64,000 nt of DNA from JBOFBH01 sp051657715 (GTDB taxonomy: Bacteria; Actinomycetota; Actinomycetes; Actinomycetales; Angustibacteraceae). The DNA lies in assembly GCA_051657715.1 (NCBI GenBank), contig JBOFLF010000105.1, positions 1 to 64,000 of the forward strand. Reading direction: 5' to 3'. The notes below the pieces were generated by a model. It searched no databases. It was not told the origin of the DNA and saw only the letters and a program-made list of their open reading frames with translations. Position 1 is the first letter of the stretch. Each line of letters starts with the position of its first letter. Positions 24,136-32,395 of the stretch are shown here, piece by piece. The position numbers and the translations under genes were made by a program.

Positions 24136-24229
24136 GAGTCGTTGTCGGGGTGACTGAGGTCTCGTCCGTTGACGTCGAGCCAGCTGGTTCGCGCCGGGGG
24201 TGTGCTGGCAACGGTGACAAGATGCGTCC

Positions 24230-25177
24230 ATGCCCGTCTCGCCGGTCTCGACTTCGCCGGCTACGCGTCCGGCAACCTCTGGCACGTTGATCACCGTGGC
24301 GCCGACCGGTGCTGAGACAGCCAAGGCGGACGTTCCGCAGCTGCCGACCACGCTCGACGAGCTCGTGGCCGAGGCCAGGGCGTGCGAGGCGGCCGGCGCC
24401 GCCCTGATCCACGTCCACGTCCGGGATGCTGATCACCTGCCAACCTTGGATCCGGCACTCTTGCGGGACGTCGTCCAGGCGCTGCGTGAGCAGACCGACC
24501 TCGTCGTCCAGCTGTCCACCGGCGGCAGCGTGCGCGACTCGTTTGAGGACCGGCTGCGGGTGTTGGACGTCGAGCCCGACTCCTGTTCGCTGACCTGCGG
24601 CACGACGAACTTCGGTGACGACGTCTTCATGAACCCGTACCCGTTCATCTCCCGGCTCTATCGCCAGGCGCAGGACCGGGAGGTGGTGCCGGAGTTCGAG
24701 CTGTTCGATCTCGGGCACGTCGCTGCGTTGGGTCGGCTCATCGACGATCATGGTCTGCCTTTTGGCGGTCGGGTGCACGTGGACTTCGTCACCGGTGTGC
24801 CAGGGGGGATGCCCGGCACCGTGCCGGCGTTGGTGGCTGGGGTCCAGGCGCTGCCCCCGCAGGTCACGTCGTGGTCGGCGACCGGTATCGGTCGATCGCA
24901 TCTGCCCGTGGCCATCGCTGCGCTCGCGATGGGCGGGCATCTGCGGGTCGGTATGGAGGACAACCTCTGGTTCGCCCGGGGCCGTCCGGTCCAGGGCAAT
25001 GCCGAGCTGGTGGAACGGGTCGCGCACCTGGCAGACGTGGTCCAGCGTCCGCCCCTGAGCCCCGCCGAAGCGCGTACGCTGCTGGCAGTACGAGAGCGGC
25101 GCCCAGCCCCTCCGTCCACCGTTGTCGCTCCACCTGTCCACGACACCACCGCAGTCGGAGGTCGAGAGCCGGAATGA
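24230..25177 (+). CDS. BKACE-family (3-keto-5-aminohexanoate cleavage-type) enzyme
   Basis: BKACE enzymes (formerly DUF849) cleave beta-keto acids with acetyl-CoA using a zinc ion. Zinc ligands are visible as HVHVRD near residue 62 and the MEDNLWF glutamate near residue 241. Other family marks are TCGTTNFGDDVFMNP, EFELFDLGHV and GIGRSHLP. The 315-residue length is normal. The substrate varies between members (amino- or hydroxy-keto acids), so no pathway is assigned. Its stop codon overlaps the start of the RsiG-type gene (ATGA), so the two are cotranscribed and coupled. Confidence 0.9.
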   Translation: MPVSPVSTSPATRPATSGTLITVAPTGAETAKADVPQLPTTLDELVAEARACEAAGAALIHVHVRDADHLPTLDPALLRDVVQALREQTDLVVQLSTGGSVRDSFEDRLRVLDVEPDSCSLTCGTTNFGDDVFMNPYPFISRLYRQAQDREVVPEFELFDLGHVAALGRLIDDHGLPFGGRVHVDFVTGVPGGMPGTVPALVAGVQALPPQVTSWSATGIGRSHLPVAIAALAMGGHLRVGMEDNLWFARGRPVQGNAELVERVAHLADVVQRPPLSPAEARTLLAVRERRPAPPSTVVAPPVHDTTAVGGREPE

Positions 25178-25764
25178 CCACGCAGCCGCACGAGGGAGGT
25201 CGCCGTCCGATCGACCGCGTCCTCGCGCCGGGCTTCACCGACGATCTGGCGTCCCTCAGCTTGGTCGAGGTTCGCGACCGTCGGCACCAGGCTGAGCAGG
25301 AGGAGGTCGACCTCAGTTACGCCAGACGCCTCCTTCAGGGGCGGCTGGATCTGCTGCGAGCCGAGCAAGCCGGCCGGTCCGGATCGCCTCGGCTCCGTGC
25401 CGAGGTGCCCCGGTCGGACGAAGCGCTCGCCCGCGACCTCGCTGTGGTGTTGGCGGATGACCAACCGCGTCAGGACCATGGCCTCGGCCGGCACCTGGTG
25501 ACCGATCCGAGTCGGGTCGGGGAGCACCGGCGAGCTGCCGAGCAGGCGGTGCACGACCTGCAGGCCAGTGACCCTTCTCAGCTGGACGCCGACGAATTGA
25601 CCACGGCGATCGCGCGATTGGCGGATCTCGAGCACGCGGTGAGCGGGAACCGGCATCGGGTCCAGATGGTCATGGATCAGTTCACCGCCGAGATCACCCG
25701 GCGCTACCGGGACGGCGAGGCTCGGGTAGATGACGTGCTGGCCGCAGAGGTGAAGCACCGCTGA
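25174..25764 (+). CDS. rsiG: RsiG-type c-di-GMP-responsive anti-sigma factor
   Basis: RsiG holds sigma factor WhiG inactive in Streptomyces when bound to cyclic di-GMP. The known binding motif, E(X3)S(X2)R(X3)Q(X3)D, occurs exactly twice here: EVDLSYARRLLQGRLD near residue 48 and EHAVSGNRHRVQMVMD near residue 153. Two copies on two antiparallel helices are the arrangement of Streptomyces RsiG. The 196-residue protein is otherwise charged coiled-coil helix. It begins inside the BKACE stop codon. No WhiG-like sigma gene lies in the window, so the partner must be elsewhere. Confidence 0.87.
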   Translation: MTTQPHEGGRRPIDRVLAPGFTDDLASLSLVEVRDRRHQAEQEEVDLSYARRLLQGRLDLLRAEQAGRSGSPRLRAEVPRSDEALARDLAVVLADDQPRQDHGLGRHLVTDPSRVGEHRRAAEQAVHDLQASDPSQLDADELTTAIARLADLEHAVSGNRHRVQMVMDQFTAEITRRYRDGEARVDDVLAAEVKHR

Positions 25765-25779
25765 GGCGTGCACGCCAAT

Positions 25780-25809
25780 TTGCAGACTGCTTGCTGTAGC
25801 AAGCACAAT
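25780..25809 (+). promoter_or_regulatory. Probable leaderless promoter with operator in the spacer
   Basis: TTGCAG (25780-25785) and CACAAT (25804-25809), 18 bases apart, form a plausible -35/-10 pair. Transcription would begin about 25816, the GTG of the XRE gene, so the mRNA would lack a leader; no ribosome binding site is visible. Between and over the boxes lies a perfect 7-bp palindrome, TGCTTGC-TGTA-GCAAGCA (25788-25805), a likely site for the XRE protein itself. Confidence 0.55.
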
Positions 25810-25815
25810 GGGGGG

Positions 25816-26355
25816 GTGACATCGCTTCGTGACGATCTTGGGGCCTATCTCAAGGAGCAGCGGCGGACGGCCGAGCTGTCGCTCCGCCAGCTTGCCGAGG
25901 CCGCCGGGATCAGCAATCCCTACCTCAGCCAGATCGAGCGCGGGCTGCGCAAGCCGAGTGCGGAGATCCTGCAGTCGCTGGCCAAGGGCCTGCGGATCTC
26001 CGCCGAGTCGTTGTACGTCCGAGCCGGCATCCTCGAGGACCGACCGGAGCACCAGCGTGCACTCACCGGGGCGATTCTCGCCGACCCGGGTCTGACCGAG
26101 CGGCAGAAGAACGTGTTGCTCGACATTTACCGCGCATTCGTCGCGGAGAACGATCGCGTTACGGGCAGCGACCGCAACGTGCAGACGACCAGCCGGTCGC
26201 ACGATCGTGCCGACGTCGCGACCACCCGATCCGCACCAGAAGGAGAACCCCATGACCCTCCTCGACCTTCGCCGGGCGACGATCGACCGGACTCCGGTGT
26301 ACGCCGTGGTCGGCGCCGCCGATCTAGTAGTGCAGAAGGCCCGCCAAGCCAGTGA
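25816..26355 (+). CDS. XRE-family transcriptional regulator
   Basis: From the GTG at 25816 the protein has 179 residues. The helix-turn-helix spans about residues 8-65: LRQLAEAAGISNPYLSQIERGLRKPS, with the recognition helix SNPYLSQIE. It is followed by a helix-rich stretch ending in VLLDIYRAFVAEN. The last 55 residues are Pro/Arg/Ser-rich and overlap the next gene by 104 bases out of frame. The order XRE, HbhA-like, DUF2516 is the same as Rv0474-Rv0475-Rv0476 of M. tuberculosis. The palindrome at its promoter suggests autorepression. Confidence 0.88.
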   Translation: MTSLRDDLGAYLKEQRRTAELSLRQLAEAAGISNPYLSQIERGLRKPSAEILQSLAKGLRISAESLYVRAGILEDRPEHQRALTGAILADPGLTERQKNVLLDIYRAFVAENDRVTGSDRNVQTTSRSHDRADVATTRSAPEGEPHDPPRPSPGDDRPDSGVRRGRRRRSSSAEGPPSQ

Positions 26356-26920
26356 AGCTGCCGCCGAGGTCGCCGTCGAGCAGGTCGAACGTGCCCGCGC
26401 GGACCTCGACCTACGGGCGTTGCAGCAGCGCGCCCAGCACGTTCCGGCCCGGGCGGTGCAACGAGGCCTGGAGCTGGCTGGTCGGGCTGATGAGACCTAC
26501 AGCGAGCTGGCGACCCGCGGCGCCGAGTTGGTCGAGCGGGTGCGCCGGCAGCCGGCCACCCGTGACCTGGTGCGCCAGGGTCGGGCGACGGTGTCTCGTA
26601 GCCGAGCGGTCATGACACATCTGCGCCGGACCGCGGGCGATACCCGGTCTGCTGTGTCCACCACCGTCCGGACCGTCCGGCACGAGGGCCAGCAGGTCGC
26701 CGGCCAGGCTTTGAAGACTCCTGGGGTGACGACCGGGCGGGCCACTCGCGTCCGGTCCGCGGGCCAGCCAGCCGCACGTCGTGCGGCGACCGCCCGCAGC
26801 AGTGCGGCCCCGCATGCGGCCGGGACGACCCGCCGGGCCACGAAGACCTCGGCTAGCCCCCGCAAGGCCACCGCCGCGACGACTCGGGCCAGGCGGTCCG
26901 CTGCCTCCGTCAGAGACTGA
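26252..26920 (+). CDS. HbhA-like helical protein
   Basis: The 222-residue protein starts at an ATG with a strong AAGGAGAA site and lies where hbhA sits in M. tuberculosis, between an XRE gene and a DUF2516 gene. Residues 5-25 resemble HbhA (TPVYAVVGAADLVVQKA), followed by a long amphipathic helix. The basic C-terminus is Arg/Ala/Thr-rich rather than the Lys-Pro-Ala repeat of mycobacterial heparin-binding hemagglutinin, so a heparin-binding role should not be assumed. No signal peptide is seen. Confidence 0.75.
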   Translation: MTLLDLRRATIDRTPVYAVVGAADLVVQKARQASEAAAEVAVEQVERARADLDLRALQQRAQHVPARAVQRGLELAGRADETYSELATRGAELVERVRRQPATRDLVRQGRATVSRSRAVMTHLRRTAGDTRSAVSTTVRTVRHEGQQVAGQALKTPGVTTGRATRVRSAGQPAARRAATARSSAAPHAAGTTRRATKTSASPRKATAATTRARRSAASVRD

Positions 26921-26946
26921 CCAACCCCGTGCCCTAGCCTGGTCGC

Positions 26947-27270
26947 ATGGTGTTCAACGGGCTCGCGTCAGCGCAGAGCATCGTGCTGCTGGTGCTCGGT
27001 GTCGCGGCGTTCATCGTCCAGGTGTTCGCAGTGGTGGACGGGGCGCGCCGGCCGGCCGCTGCGTACCTCGCCGCTGGCAAGCTGACCAAGCAGCGGTGGA
27101 TGATCATCCTGGGAGTGGCGGTCGCGATCGGGTTCGTTTTCTTCCTGGCGAACCCGTTGAGCTTCCTCAACATCATCGCGTTCGTGGCCGCCGCGGTGTA
27201 CTTGGCGGATGTCCGACCCGCGTTGCAGCGGATGTCTGGTGGCTCGTCCGGGTCGTACGGGCCATGGTGA
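26947..27270 (+). CDS. DUF2516-family membrane protein
   Basis: The 107 residues contain three hydrophobic helices: about 9-28 (SIVLLVLGVAAFIVQVFAVV), 53-72 (MIILGVAVAIGFVFFLA) and 75-92. The YLAAGKLTKQRWMIIL stretch is characteristic of DUF2516, a small actinobacterial family without known role. It directly follows the HbhA-like gene (26 bases) and is likely cotranscribed. The synteny with M. tuberculosis Rv0476 supports the call. Confidence 0.87.
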   Translation: MVFNGLASAQSIVLLVLGVAAFIVQVFAVVDGARRPAAAYLAAGKLTKQRWMIILGVAVAIGFVFFLANPLSFLNIIAFVAAAVYLADVRPALQRMSGGSSGSYGPW

Positions 27271-27318
27271 ACGGCGCGTCTGCGCACCGTTCACGGGCTA
27301 TCTCGAGACGGGGCATGC

Positions 27319-27720
27319 ATGACTGAGCGTCGGGCGTCGAGCCAGGCACCGCTCGCCGACCCCCCGGCTGATCCGCGGGCCTCCGTTGAGGTGGTGCACC
27401 GGCCGTGGGGTGAGTTCCAGCAGCTCGTGCACAACACCCCGGTCACCGTGAAGATCTTGACCGTCGCGCCGGGGCGGCGGCTGAGCCTGCAGCGGCACGC
27501 ACGTCGTGGTGAGCTGTGGCAGGTGGTGGACGGCCCGGTGGAGGTGACCGTCGAGGACCGCACGTGGATGGCGCAGCCCGATGAGCAGGTCTGGATCCCG
27601 GTCGGGGCGATCCACCGGTTGGGGAATCCAGGGACGCGTCCTGGTCGCGTCCTGGAGCTCGCGTTCGGCGACTTCGACGAGGATGACATCGAACGGCTGC
27701 AGGACGACTTCGCCCGCTGA
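27319..27720 (+). CDS. Cupin, phosphomannose isomerase type II-like
   Basis: The 133 residues match the C-terminal cupin of bifunctional mannose-6-phosphate isomerase/GDP-mannose pyrophosphorylase: HRPWGEFQQL at the start, LSLQRHARRGELWQVVDGPVEV with metal-binding residues, then VWIPVGAIHRLGNP. The usual H-x-H of the family appears as QRHARR, so one metal ligand may differ. It is a stand-alone domain; it could isomerise a sugar phosphate or only bind one. It starts 48 bases after the DUF2516 stop. Confidence 0.83.
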   Translation: MTERRASSQAPLADPPADPRASVEVVHRPWGEFQQLVHNTPVTVKILTVAPGRRLSLQRHARRGELWQVVDGPVEVTVEDRTWMAQPDEQVWIPVGAIHRLGNPGTRPGRVLELAFGDFDEDDIERLQDDFAR

Positions 27721-27862
27721 ACTCGGGCGAGGGTGTGATCCGGCGGTGGCGTGGCCGCGCGTTGCCCTCTGGCTAGCTCACCTGCGGGGGGGGCCTGCGG
27801 AGCAGGCGCGTGATCGGCCCCGCGAGAGTTGACCAGCTGATCGGGCCACGGGTGGAGGAGAC

Positions 27863-28288
27863 GTGCGGGCGGTCGTCCAGCGAGTCCAGCGGGCGAGCGT
27901 GACGGTGTCCGGTGAGATGGTCGGCGCACTCGATCGACCAGGCCTGCTGGCGCTGATCGGGGTGACCCACGGGGACGGGTCTCAGCAGGCGGCCACGATC
28001 GCCCGGAAGCTGGCCGACCTGCGGATCCTGCGTGGCGAGCGCTCGGCCGCCGAGATGGACGCGCCGGTCCTGGTGGTTAGCCAGTTCACCCTCTACGCCG
28101 ACACCGGCAAGGGCCGCCGGCCGTCCTGGACGGCTGCCGCGCCCGGGCCGGTCGCCGAGCCGTTGGTGGACGCGGTCGTGGCCGAGCTGCGTGGTCGCGG
28201 GCTGAGCGTGGCCACCGGCCGGTTCGGTGCCGATATGCAGGTCGAGCTGGTGAACGACGGCCCGGTCACGCTGGTGCTGGAGGCCTGA
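27863..28288 (+). CDS. dtd: D-aminoacyl-tRNA deacylase
   Basis: Dtd removes D-amino acids wrongly attached to tRNA. The 141-residue protein has the two signature motifs, SQFTLYADTGKGRRPS with its catalytic-face residues and NDGPVTLVLE, whose Gly-cis-Pro enforces D-specificity. The start MRAVVQRVQRASV is typical. Translation begins at a GTG with GGAGGAGAC upstream. It follows the cupin gene after 142 bases and precedes the DD-peptidase by 24 bases. Confidence 0.95.
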   Translation: MRAVVQRVQRASVTVSGEMVGALDRPGLLALIGVTHGDGSQQAATIARKLADLRILRGERSAAEMDAPVLVVSQFTLYADTGKGRRPSWTAAAPGPVAEPLVDAVVAELRGRGLSVATGRFGADMQVELVNDGPVTLVLEA

Positions 28289-28312
28289 CGCGGCCTCGCG
28301 GTTGGTCCGTTC

Positions 28313-29701
28313 GTGGCGGTGGCGTCAAGCCTGGACGGTCGATGGCCGACCACACCGGTTGTGCCGCTGTCCCCACGCCCCCGAACTGGCTCGCCGCTGA
28401 GTGTGGCGCGCGCGCTCACGCGCAGGGTGCTCCTGACTACTGCGACATCCGCGGTGGTCGTGGCCGCGGTGGCGTCCGCGCCGACCGGAAGGGCCGCGTT
28501 CCCCGCGCAGAACGAGGTCGGCGCCACCCAGCCGGCATCCGCCAGCTATCAGCTGAGCACGGCAGACCGCCGGATCGCCCGGATGTTGTCCGCCCGGACG
28601 TCCACCGCTGCGGTGAGCGCCGGCTTCAGCGGCGCGGTGCTGGACGTGTCGTCGAACCGCCTGGTGTGGTCCAAGCGCGGCACAGTCGGGCGGATGCCGG
28701 CGTCCACTGCCAAGCTGGTCACCGCCACGACGGCGCTCACCGTCTTTGGTCCGGAGCACCGCTTCACCACGCGGGTCCGGCAGGGGGCCACCCGGAGCCG
28801 GGTGATGCTGGTCGGCGGTGGCGATCCCAGCCTGTCCACCGCCGACCTGCGTCAACTGGCTCGGTCCACCGCCTCCTCGCTGCGCCGGTCCGGGCTGCGC
28901 CGGGTCACGGTGTGGGCGGACGACAGCCTCTTCCCGACGCCGACTCCGGCCCCGGGATGGCGCTCGTCGTACGTACCGAGTGAGGTGCGCTGGGTCAGAG
29001 CCCTGGTGGTGGACGAGCGGCACGCGGCCAACACCTCCACGGACGCCGCGCACGCGTTCGCCCGGCAGCTGGAAGCCGCCGGGATCGACGTCGTGGGCCG
29101 CAAGGTCGGGGTCACGCCGCGCGGCGGGCGGCTGCTGGCCTCGGTGCAGGGGGATCGGCTGTCCGCCATCGTCGCCCGGATGCTGCTGCGCAGCGACAAC
29201 GACCACGCGGAGGCGTTGCACCGGTTGGTCGCGGTGGCCCGTGGCTGGCCGACGTCGTGGATCGGCGCCGGCCGGGCGCAACGCTCGGTGCTGCGCCGCG
29301 ACGGCATCGACCTGCCCGTCTCCGCGCTGGCCGACGGCAGCGGGTTGTCCCGAGCGAGCCGGGTCAGCGCCGTCCAGCTGGCCGCGGTCGTGGACAACGT
29401 CCTGGAGCCCGGCCAGCCAGAGCTCGCCCCGATGCGCTCCGGAGCGCTACCGCTGGCTGGCCGCACCGGCACGCTGCAGGCCGGGTACGGGCGGTTCGCC
29501 AGCGGTCCGGCCCGGTGCGCGGCCGGGCGGGTCACCGCCAAGACCGGCACGTTACGGGACGTCATCGCCCTCGCTGGGTGGACCAGGGCGCGCGACGGCC
29601 GGGTCAAGGCGTTCGCTTTCGTGGTCAACGGGCCAGCGGCCAGCCTGGCCCGCAAGCAGCGCCTCGACCTGCTCGCGGCCACCGTCACAGGATGCGCCTA
29701 G
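28313..29701 (+). CDS. dacB: PBP4-type D-alanyl-D-alanine carboxypeptidase/endopeptidase
   Basis: This enzyme trims peptidoglycan stem peptides and cross-links. All three penicillin-binding motifs are present: SxxK in MPASTAKLVTATTAL, SxN in LLRSDNDHAEALHR, and KTG in VTAKTGTLRDVIAL. An N-terminal hydrophobic segment (about residues 38-60, LLTTATSAVVVAAVASA) should direct export. The 462-residue length fits PBP4 with its inserted domain. The first 35 residues are polar and may be dispensable if a later start is used. Convergent with the M23 gene downstream, 58 bases away. Confidence 0.93.
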   Translation: MAVASSLDGRWPTTPVVPLSPRPRTGSPLSVARALTRRVLLTTATSAVVVAAVASAPTGRAAFPAQNEVGATQPASASYQLSTADRRIARMLSARTSTAAVSAGFSGAVLDVSSNRLVWSKRGTVGRMPASTAKLVTATTALTVFGPEHRFTTRVRQGATRSRVMLVGGGDPSLSTADLRQLARSTASSLRRSGLRRVTVWADDSLFPTPTPAPGWRSSYVPSEVRWVRALVVDERHAANTSTDAAHAFARQLEAAGIDVVGRKVGVTPRGGRLLASVQGDRLSAIVARMLLRSDNDHAEALHRLVAVARGWPTSWIGAGRAQRSVLRRDGIDLPVSALADGSGLSRASRVSAVQLAAVVDNVLEPGQPELAPMRSGALPLAGRTGTLQAGYGRFASGPARCAAGRVTAKTGTLRDVIALAGWTRARDGRVKAFAFVVNGPAASLARKQRLDLLAATVTGCA

Positions 29702-29759
29702 CCGTTTGCCGGAGTGTCGCATTCCACCAGAATGCCCTTGCCCTCGATCGAGTGGACCA

Positions 29760-31061
29760 CTAGCGCCGCGTGCAGCCGGTGCTCGGGAGCGCGGACGGCT
29801 CTGGGGGTACCCGGCCGTCGTACAGCGCGAGCAGGAAGGACTGCGGGCACGTGCGCACGCCGCCCAGGCCGCCTGCCCAGATGTCGAAGTGCAGGTGGAC
29901 ACCTTGGGCATTGCCGGTGTCACCGGCGTAGCCCAGCACGGTTCCCGCGGTCACCCGGGAGCCCATGCTCACCGAGACCGAGCTCAGGTGGCACGCCACG
30001 AAGTCGTCACCCTGGGCAGACCTGACGATGACCCCGGTGCCGCAGGTCCAGCCGTAGACGGACGCGGACCGGACCGTCCCGGATGCCGCGGCCAGCACCG
30101 GGGTGCTGGTGGTGGCCGGCAGGTCGATGCCCGGGTCGCTGTCGTGGTGCGGCACGGTTAGATCTCCGCGCTGCAAGCCTGATCTGGGTAGCGGCAGGCT
30201 GTAGGTCGCGGCCGTGCAGGCGTTCGGGTTGACCGTCGGGGCGCGGTAGCCCGTCCAGCCGGAGCCCAGCCGGGTCGGGCCGCTCCAAGTCGCGTCGCCG
30301 GTAGCCGGCGCCTTGTGGTCGTAGAGGTTGAGCTCGCCGGCGGTGGTGATCGCGTACAGCAGACCGTCCCCGGCGCCCATCAGGTGGGCCGTCCCGCTCC
30401 ACCCGCTGCCGACCTCGCGACGGGGCGCCCAGCCTCCGCTCATGCTGTCGTAGTCGGTGCGCTGGTACCAGTAGAGCTTTCCGGTCGACTTCTCCACGGC
30501 GTACAGCACGCCGGTGCTGCCGTGCACGCCGCCGCTGGCGACCGGCCCCATGGTGTTCCAGCCGGTCGGGCCGATGATCCGACTGCCAGAGCTGGCCTGG
30601 ATGGTGCCGTTGACGACGCGGTACAGGCGCATCGTCCCGTCGGTGAAGATGGCGTAGAGGACCCCTCGGCCCATCGGGATCAGCTGGGTGGCGTCGCTCC
30701 AGCCGCTGCCGAGCTCCGTGCCGCTGCCGTAGACGCTGCCGTTGAAGGCGTACTGGCGCAGCTTGCCGTCCTGGAACACCGCGTACACGTAGCCGGTCGC
30801 GGCGTCCGAGGCCAGCAGGCGGGCGTCCCGCCAACCGGTGCCGACCACCGTGCGGGCCGAGACCCCTCCCGGGTCGGCGGGGTTGGCGTCTGCCCAGCGG
30901 GACAGCTCGTGAGTGCTGGAGTTGATCGCGAGCAACGCCGCGGCCGAGCATGTGGTCGAGGACGTGGTCGCGGACGCGGACGGTGCGGCTACCGCGGCCG
31001 CGACGCTCAGTGCGAGGGCGCTGCCGGTGAGCATGATCCGGCGAATCATCGGCTGTCTCAT
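29760..31061 (-). CDS. Secreted tachylectin-propeller protein with M23 peptidase domain
   Basis: From the ATG at 31061 (AAGGGGACGACG upstream) the protein has 433 residues. A signal peptide covers about 1-30 (cut after SASA). Residues about 35-280 form a tachylectin-2-like five-bladed propeller with recurrent blades of type 'GSGWxxATxLxxxGxGxLYAIxxDGxLxxY', a sugar-binding fold. Residues about 300-425 are an M23 (LytM) metallopeptidase: HHDSDPGIDLPA gives His and Asp ligands, and HLHFDIW gives the HxH. It probably cleaves peptidoglycan peptides outside the cell. It ends an apparent two-gene operon with the similar protein upstream. Confidence 0.87.
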   Translation of the reverse strand: MRQPMIRRIMLTGSALALSVAAAVAAPSASATTSSTTCSAAALLAINSSTHELSRWADANPADPGGVSARTVVGTGWRDARLLASDAATGYVYAVFQDGKLRQYAFNGSVYGSGTELGSGWSDATQLIPMGRGVLYAIFTDGTMRLYRVVNGTIQASSGSRIIGPTGWNTMGPVASGGVHGSTGVLYAVEKSTGKLYWYQRTDYDSMSGGWAPRREVGSGWSGTAHLMGAGDGLLYAITTAGELNLYDHKAPATGDATWSGPTRLGSGWTGYRAPTVNPNACTAATYSLPLPRSGLQRGDLTVPHHDSDPGIDLPATTSTPVLAAASGTVRSASVYGWTCGTGVIVRSAQGDDFVACHLSSVSVSMGSRVTAGTVLGYAGDTGNAQGVHLHFDIWAGGLGGVRTCPQSFLLALYDGRVPPEPSALPSTGCTRR

Positions 31062-31081
31062 CGTCGTCCCCTTCTGGGTGG

Positions 31082-32395
31082 TCATGGGAGGTCGTTGGCG
31101 GGGTTGGTGGCCGAGATGTGCACGTGGTCCCAGTGGCCGAGGCGCACCTCGTCCGGGGTCGTCGGAGCCCGGCAGCCGTACTTCAGGCACCGGCCAAGGC
31201 TGCTGGGGCTGTCCTTGTCGATGTTCCAGACCCGGTCCTGCCAGATCGTGTACTGGACCTTGAGGGTGCCCGCGTGCCGGGTGAGCCACAGCTTCAGCTC
31301 GGTCATCACCTGCTGCTGCTCAGCGGTCGGCATCGTGCCGATGGCCCCGAGTGCGCAGTCCGCGGCGTTCCCGTTGCCGTGGTCCTGACCGCCCGCGTAA
31401 GTGAAGCACCTGCTGCCGCTGAACTCAGGGAACGCCCGCTTCACCTGGTCGACGATGAACCGCATCCGCGGTGTCATGGTGCCCGGTGCGGACGTGGAGG
31501 ATCCGTACGGGTTGGCCGCCGGCGCCAGCCGCCCGGCACTGCACGCGTCCGGGTTCACCGTGAGCGCGCGGAAGGCTCCCCACCCCGGGCCGACCTTCGA
31601 CCCGGAGCCCGCTGCCCAGGACGCGGCGCCGCTCTGTGGCGCCGCGTGGTCGTAGAACCACAGCTGCCCCTGGGCGTCGACCCCGTAGAGGATCCCGTCG
31701 CCACCACCGAGCAGCTGCGTCATGCCACTCCACCCGGTGCCGACCTCGCGCCGCTGCTCCCAGGACGTGCTGGGCTCCGGAAAGGTGGTGTGCTTGTACC
31801 AGAAGAGCGCGCCGGTCGCCTTGTCCACCGCGTACAGGACGCCGCCACCGCCGTTCGCCACTGGCCCCATGCTGTTCCAGCCCTGGCCGATCTCCTGACC
31901 AGAGCCGGCAGCGATCGCCCCGTTCACGATCTCGTAGGAACGCATCAAGCCGTCGTTGAACGTGGCGTAGAGCATGCTGGTCCCCATCGTGATGAGACGG
32001 GTGGCGGCGCCCCAGCCCCGGCCGATCTCCGTACCGTTCCCGTAAGTGCTGCCGTTGAACGTGTACCGGCGCAGCGTCCCGTCGTCCAGGACGGCGTACA
32101 GCGCCCCGGTGGCGCCGTCCGATGCGAGCAGTCGGGCGTTCCGCCAACCCGATCCCGCCGCCGCCGCCGAACCGATCCCGCCAGCGGTCTTTGGTTGGGG
32201 GTCGGTCCAGCGCATCAGCTCCGCGGTCGTCGTCTGTACGCCGACGATGGCAGCGGTGCCGCACACCGACGACGCCGTCGTGGCGGACGCGGGCGCGGAG
32301 GAGACCACAGCCGCTCCGCCGCTGAGCGCGCTGGCGACGACCGCGACCACCGCCGTCCACCGGGACGCGCGGGAGCGGAGTACGACATGGCTCAT
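31082..32395 (-). CDS. Secreted tachylectin-propeller protein with M15-like zinc-site domain
   Basis: The ATG at 32395 follows GAGGAACCAGTC and gives 437 residues. A signal peptide (about 1-35, cut near PASA) is followed by the same type of propeller as in the downstream protein (blades such as NGSTYGNGTEIGRGWGAAT). The C-terminal domain holds HGNGNAAD, which fits the HxxGxAxD zinc motif of M15 (VanY/DD-carboxypeptidase) enzymes, and HWDHVHIS, which fits the W-x-H zinc site. Related extracellular domains are of the ARB_07466 type. It likely acts on the cell wall. The downstream gene begins 20 bases after its stop. Confidence 0.84.
   Translation of the reverse strand: MSHVVLRSRASRWTAVVAVVASALSGGAAVVSSAPASATTASSVCGTAAIVGVQTTTAELMRWTDPQPKTAGGIGSAAAAGSGWRNARLLASDGATGALYAVLDDGTLRRYTFNGSTYGNGTEIGRGWGAATRLITMGTSMLYATFNDGLMRSYEIVNGAIAAGSGQEIGQGWNSMGPVANGGGGVLYAVDKATGALFWYKHTTFPEPSTSWEQRREVGTGWSGMTQLLGGGDGILYGVDAQGQLWFYDHAAPQSGAASWAAGSGSKVGPGWGAFRALTVNPDACSAGRLAPAANPYGSSTSAPGTMTPRMRFIVDQVKRAFPEFSGSRCFTYAGGQDHGNGNAADCALGAIGTMPTAEQQQVMTELKLWLTRHAGTLKVQYTIWQDRVWNIDKDSPSSLGRCLKYGCRAPTTPDEVRLGHWDHVHISATNPANDLP

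Noticed and set aside
24871..25173. Upstream extension of the RsiG frame
   Set aside because: Open but overlaps the BKACE gene out of frame; the ATG at 25174 starts the family-like sequence.
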